From: Candidatus Dojkabacteria bacterium UBA2022 | GTDB taxonomy: Bacteria; Patescibacteriota; Dojkabacteria; SC72 | Length of the DNA stretch: 17,915 nucleotides | Assembly: GCA_002335495.1 (NCBI GenBank) | Contig: DDBW01000009.1 | Span: forward strand, 1-17,915 | Direction: 5' to 3' | Part shown: positions 16,187-17,915 of the stretch, piece by piece | How the letters are laid out: every line of letters starts with the position of its first letter | Position numbering within the stretch: position 1 is the stretch's first letter | The notes under the pieces: model-generated | Databases searched by the model: none | Seen by the model: the letters and a program-made list of their open reading frames with translations, nothing else | Told to the model about the DNA's origin: nothing | Translations under genes and position numbers: made by a program

Positions 16187-17915
16187 CTATTTTCTTAGGC
16201 GTAAACTGTTAAGGACTACTGATACCGAGCTGAATGCCATTGCTGCTCCTGCAATTATTGGAGAGAGCAGTAATCCTAGGGTTGGATATAGTAGCCCCGC
16301 TGCAATAGGTATTCCTACTACATTGTATCCAAATGCCCAGAATAGGTTTTGTTTGATAACCATCATAGTTCGTTTAGAAAGCTCAATAGCCTCAACTAAT
16401 TTCTGAAGATCTCCTTCAATCAGCACTAGGTCACCCGATTCAATTGCAATATCAGTACCTGTTCCCATTGCAATACCTACATCTGAAAGCGCGAGAGCAG
16501 GTGCATCGTTGATTCCGTCCCCTACCATTGCCACTAGCGCTTCAGGATTCTCGTTTTTAATTTGTTTGATTACATCGGCCTTCTGAGTTGGAAGTACATC
16601 AGCTATCACTGTATCAATTCCAAGACTTTGGGCTATAGCATTTGCAACCTTGCTATTATCTCCTGTGAGCATTACAGTTTTTATTCCAAGTTTATGGAGC
16701 TTTTTGATAGCTTCTTTAGATTGGTCTTTTATTGTATCGGCTACTCCCATCAACGCCATTACTTCACCATCAATGCTTACAAGAATGCCCGTTTGCGCTT
16801 TATTGTTTAAAGCCTCTAATTCATCAGTTACCTGTGATGAAATATTTACTCTATATTTAGACATTAGTTTAACGTTTCCAATTAGATACTCTATCTCATT
16901 GATGACGCCTCTTACCCCCATCCCTTCTATATTTTCAAATCCATTTACCTTTATATTTTCAACTTCTGACCGCGTTGTTTTTATATGAGATGTAACTGCT
17001 TTTGAAATTGGATGCTCAGACTTCTCTTCTATACTGTACACACCATCCCAATGCTTATCAGTGAGTTTTTTAACTTCAACTACCTCTGTTACATTCGGTC
17101 TGCCTACCGTTAATGTTCCTGTTTTATCGAATACAATTGTTGAAACCTTATGCATATTTTCTAATGCTTGAGCGTCCTTTATTAGTATTCCTCTTTGAGC
17201 ACCGTTACCTGTCCCAACCATAATTGCAGTCGGCGTTGCTAGACCCAAAGCACATGGACACGCGATTATGAGCACTGTTGTTGCGATATATATTGCGAGC
17301 TGAAGATTGCTCACGTCGGCAGGAATAAGGTTTATTGCTGGTGCTATGAAAGCCCAGAAAATAAAGGAGAGTATAGATATCACTATTACTGTTGGTACAA
17401 ATACGCTTGAAACCTTATCAGCAAGCTTTTGAACAGGTGCTTGAGAAGCCTGGGCTTCCTCTACAATCTTAATAATCTGTGAAAGAAGAGTTTTTCCCCC
17501 TACCTTACTTGCGGTGAAATATATTGATCCTGTTTTGTTAATCGTGCTACCAATTACGCTATCGCGAGCCTTTTTTGTCACTGGGATGGACTCTCCTGTT
17601 ACCATAGATTCATCAATTGTTGATTCCCCCTCTGTTATAACTCCATCCACTGCGATCTTCTCTCCAGGTTTTACAACGATAGTCTCTCCTACTTGAATCT
17701 CTTCAATAGGTATAGTCATGAGTTGTCCATTTCTCATCACAGTTGCCTCTTTAGCCTGTAGCTGGAGGAGCTTCTTGATGGCACTGTTGGCTTTTCCTTT
17801 CGCGTTAGCTTCCAGAAGACGACCTAGAAGGATAAAGAAGATTATGAAAACTGCCGCCTCAAAATATACCTCTGGTTTCTCTGATACCTGGGAGAAGATG
17901 TTAGGCAGGAAAGTA
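16187..17915 (-). CDS. copA: Copper-type P1B ATPase, N-terminus beyond the window
   Basis: This is a membrane P1B-type ATPase that exports monovalent copper (or silver). The frame is open to the window edge, giving about 575 residues without the N-terminal metal-binding domain and first helices. In order it shows the YFEAAVFIIFFILLGRLLEA helix, the TGES actuator motif, and the CPC metal site in IIACPCALGLATPTA (CPC codons at 17252-17260). DKTGTLT follows (phosphorylated Asp at 17126-17128), then SEHP, TGDN and GDGINDAPAL. The last helix, with MAFSSVSVVLNSLRLRK, is typical of CopA. CPC plus the MxxSS helix points to Cu(I)/Ag(I) rather than Zn/Cd. A GTG at 17738-17740 falls inside the conserved helix-to-actuator linker and is not a start. 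The stop lies one base from the start of the 121-residue gene. Confidence 0.93.
   Translation of the reverse strand, partial: TFLPNIFSQVSEKPEVYFEAAVFIIFFILLGRLLEANAKGKANSAIKKLLQLQAKEATVMRNGQLMTIPIEEIQVGETIVVKPGEKIAVDGVITEGESTIDESMVTGESIPVTKKARDSVIGSTINKTGSIYFTASKVGGKTLLSQIIKIVEEAQASQAPVQKLADKVSSVFVPTVIVISILSFIFWAFIAPAINLIPADVSNLQLAIYIATTVLIIACPCALGLATPTAIMVGTGNGAQRGILIKDAQALENMHKVSTIVFDKTGTLTVGRPNVTEVVEVKKLTDKHWDGVYSIEEKSEHPISKAVTSHIKTTRSEVENIKVNGFENIEGMGVRGVINEIEYLIGNVKLMSKYRVNISSQVTDELEALNNKAQTGILVSIDGEVMALMGVADTIKDQSKEAIKKLHKLGIKTVMLTGDNSKVANAIAQSLGIDTVIADVLPTQKADVIKQIKNENPEALVAMVGDGINDAPALALSDVGIAMGTGTDIAIESGDLVLIEGDLQKLVEAIELSKRTMMVIKQNLFWAFGYNVVGIPIAAGLLYPTLGLLLSPIIAGAAMAFSSVSVVLNSLRLRK

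Noticed and set aside
17738..17740. GTG as start of the copper ATPase
   Set aside because: The frame continues upstream to the window edge with a canonical P1B helix and linker (ending QLQAKEATV), so this GTG is an internal valine codon.
1..17915. Recoded UGA (as in Gracilibacteria or Absconditabacteria)
   Set aside because: TGA ends the E1-alpha gene at the expected family C-terminus and no conserved domain contains an in-frame TGA, so the standard bacterial code applies.
1..17915. CRISPR array, tRNA or rRNA gene, insertion sequence, or phage module
   Set aside because: Reading both strands, I saw no regularly spaced repeats, no cloverleaf or rRNA segments, and no transposase, integrase or phage structural motifs. 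I could not run dedicated searches.

Overview
The window is an AT-rich, tightly packed bacterial contig end. Its first 13 bases match the 3' tail of the Illumina TruSeq adapter, so the left edge is an assembly artefact. All recognisable genes translate with the standard bacterial code, and TGA is a true stop (the E1-alpha gene ends in TGA). None of the start sites I examined has a convincing Shine-Dalgarno sequence, and several genes carry a -10 element (often extended, TGnTATAAT) only 10-27 bases before the start codon. Compact packing, large uncharacterised proteins and the absence of transposons fit a small-genome uncultured lineage such as the Candidate Phyla Radiation/Patescibacteria. That placement is an inference: there is no rRNA or ribosomal-protein marker here.

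Layout, left to right. A 5'-truncated class II nucleotidyltransferase (CCA-adding enzyme/poly(A) polymerase-like, +) converges on a DHH-DHHA1 phosphoesterase (-). A 560-base gap follows, holding the remains of a frameshifted gene, and then a small acetyltransferase-like protein (-). Next is a 1623-codon protein (+) that holds two separate MutS-type ATPase modules in one chain. A PAP2/sphingomyelin-synthase-like membrane protein (-) converges on it with an 8-base overlap. A second decayed gene (-) fills the next gap. A two-gene + operon encodes a membrane GT2 polysaccharide synthase with a chitin-synthase-like QRRRW motif, and a membrane-anchored GH18 chitinase-like protein with two CBM5/12 chitin-binding modules. 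The right third is one leftward gene series: a CPC-type copper P-type ATPase (runs off the window), a 121-residue unknown protein, an E1-alpha subunit with an N-terminal RibB (DHBP synthase)-like domain, and E1-beta.

How the genes may work together. The GT2 and GH18 genes are translationally coupled by a one-base overlap and probably make, bind and trim an extracellular beta-GlcNAc-type polymer. E1-alpha and E1-beta form the thiamine-diphosphate enzyme of a 2-oxoacid dehydrogenase whose E2 and E3 are not in the window. The tandem MutS protein probably acts alone; its target is unknown.

Best candidates for something undescribed are the single-chain double-MutS protein, the RibB-like/E1-alpha fusion, and the coupled chitin-synthase-like/chitinase pair.
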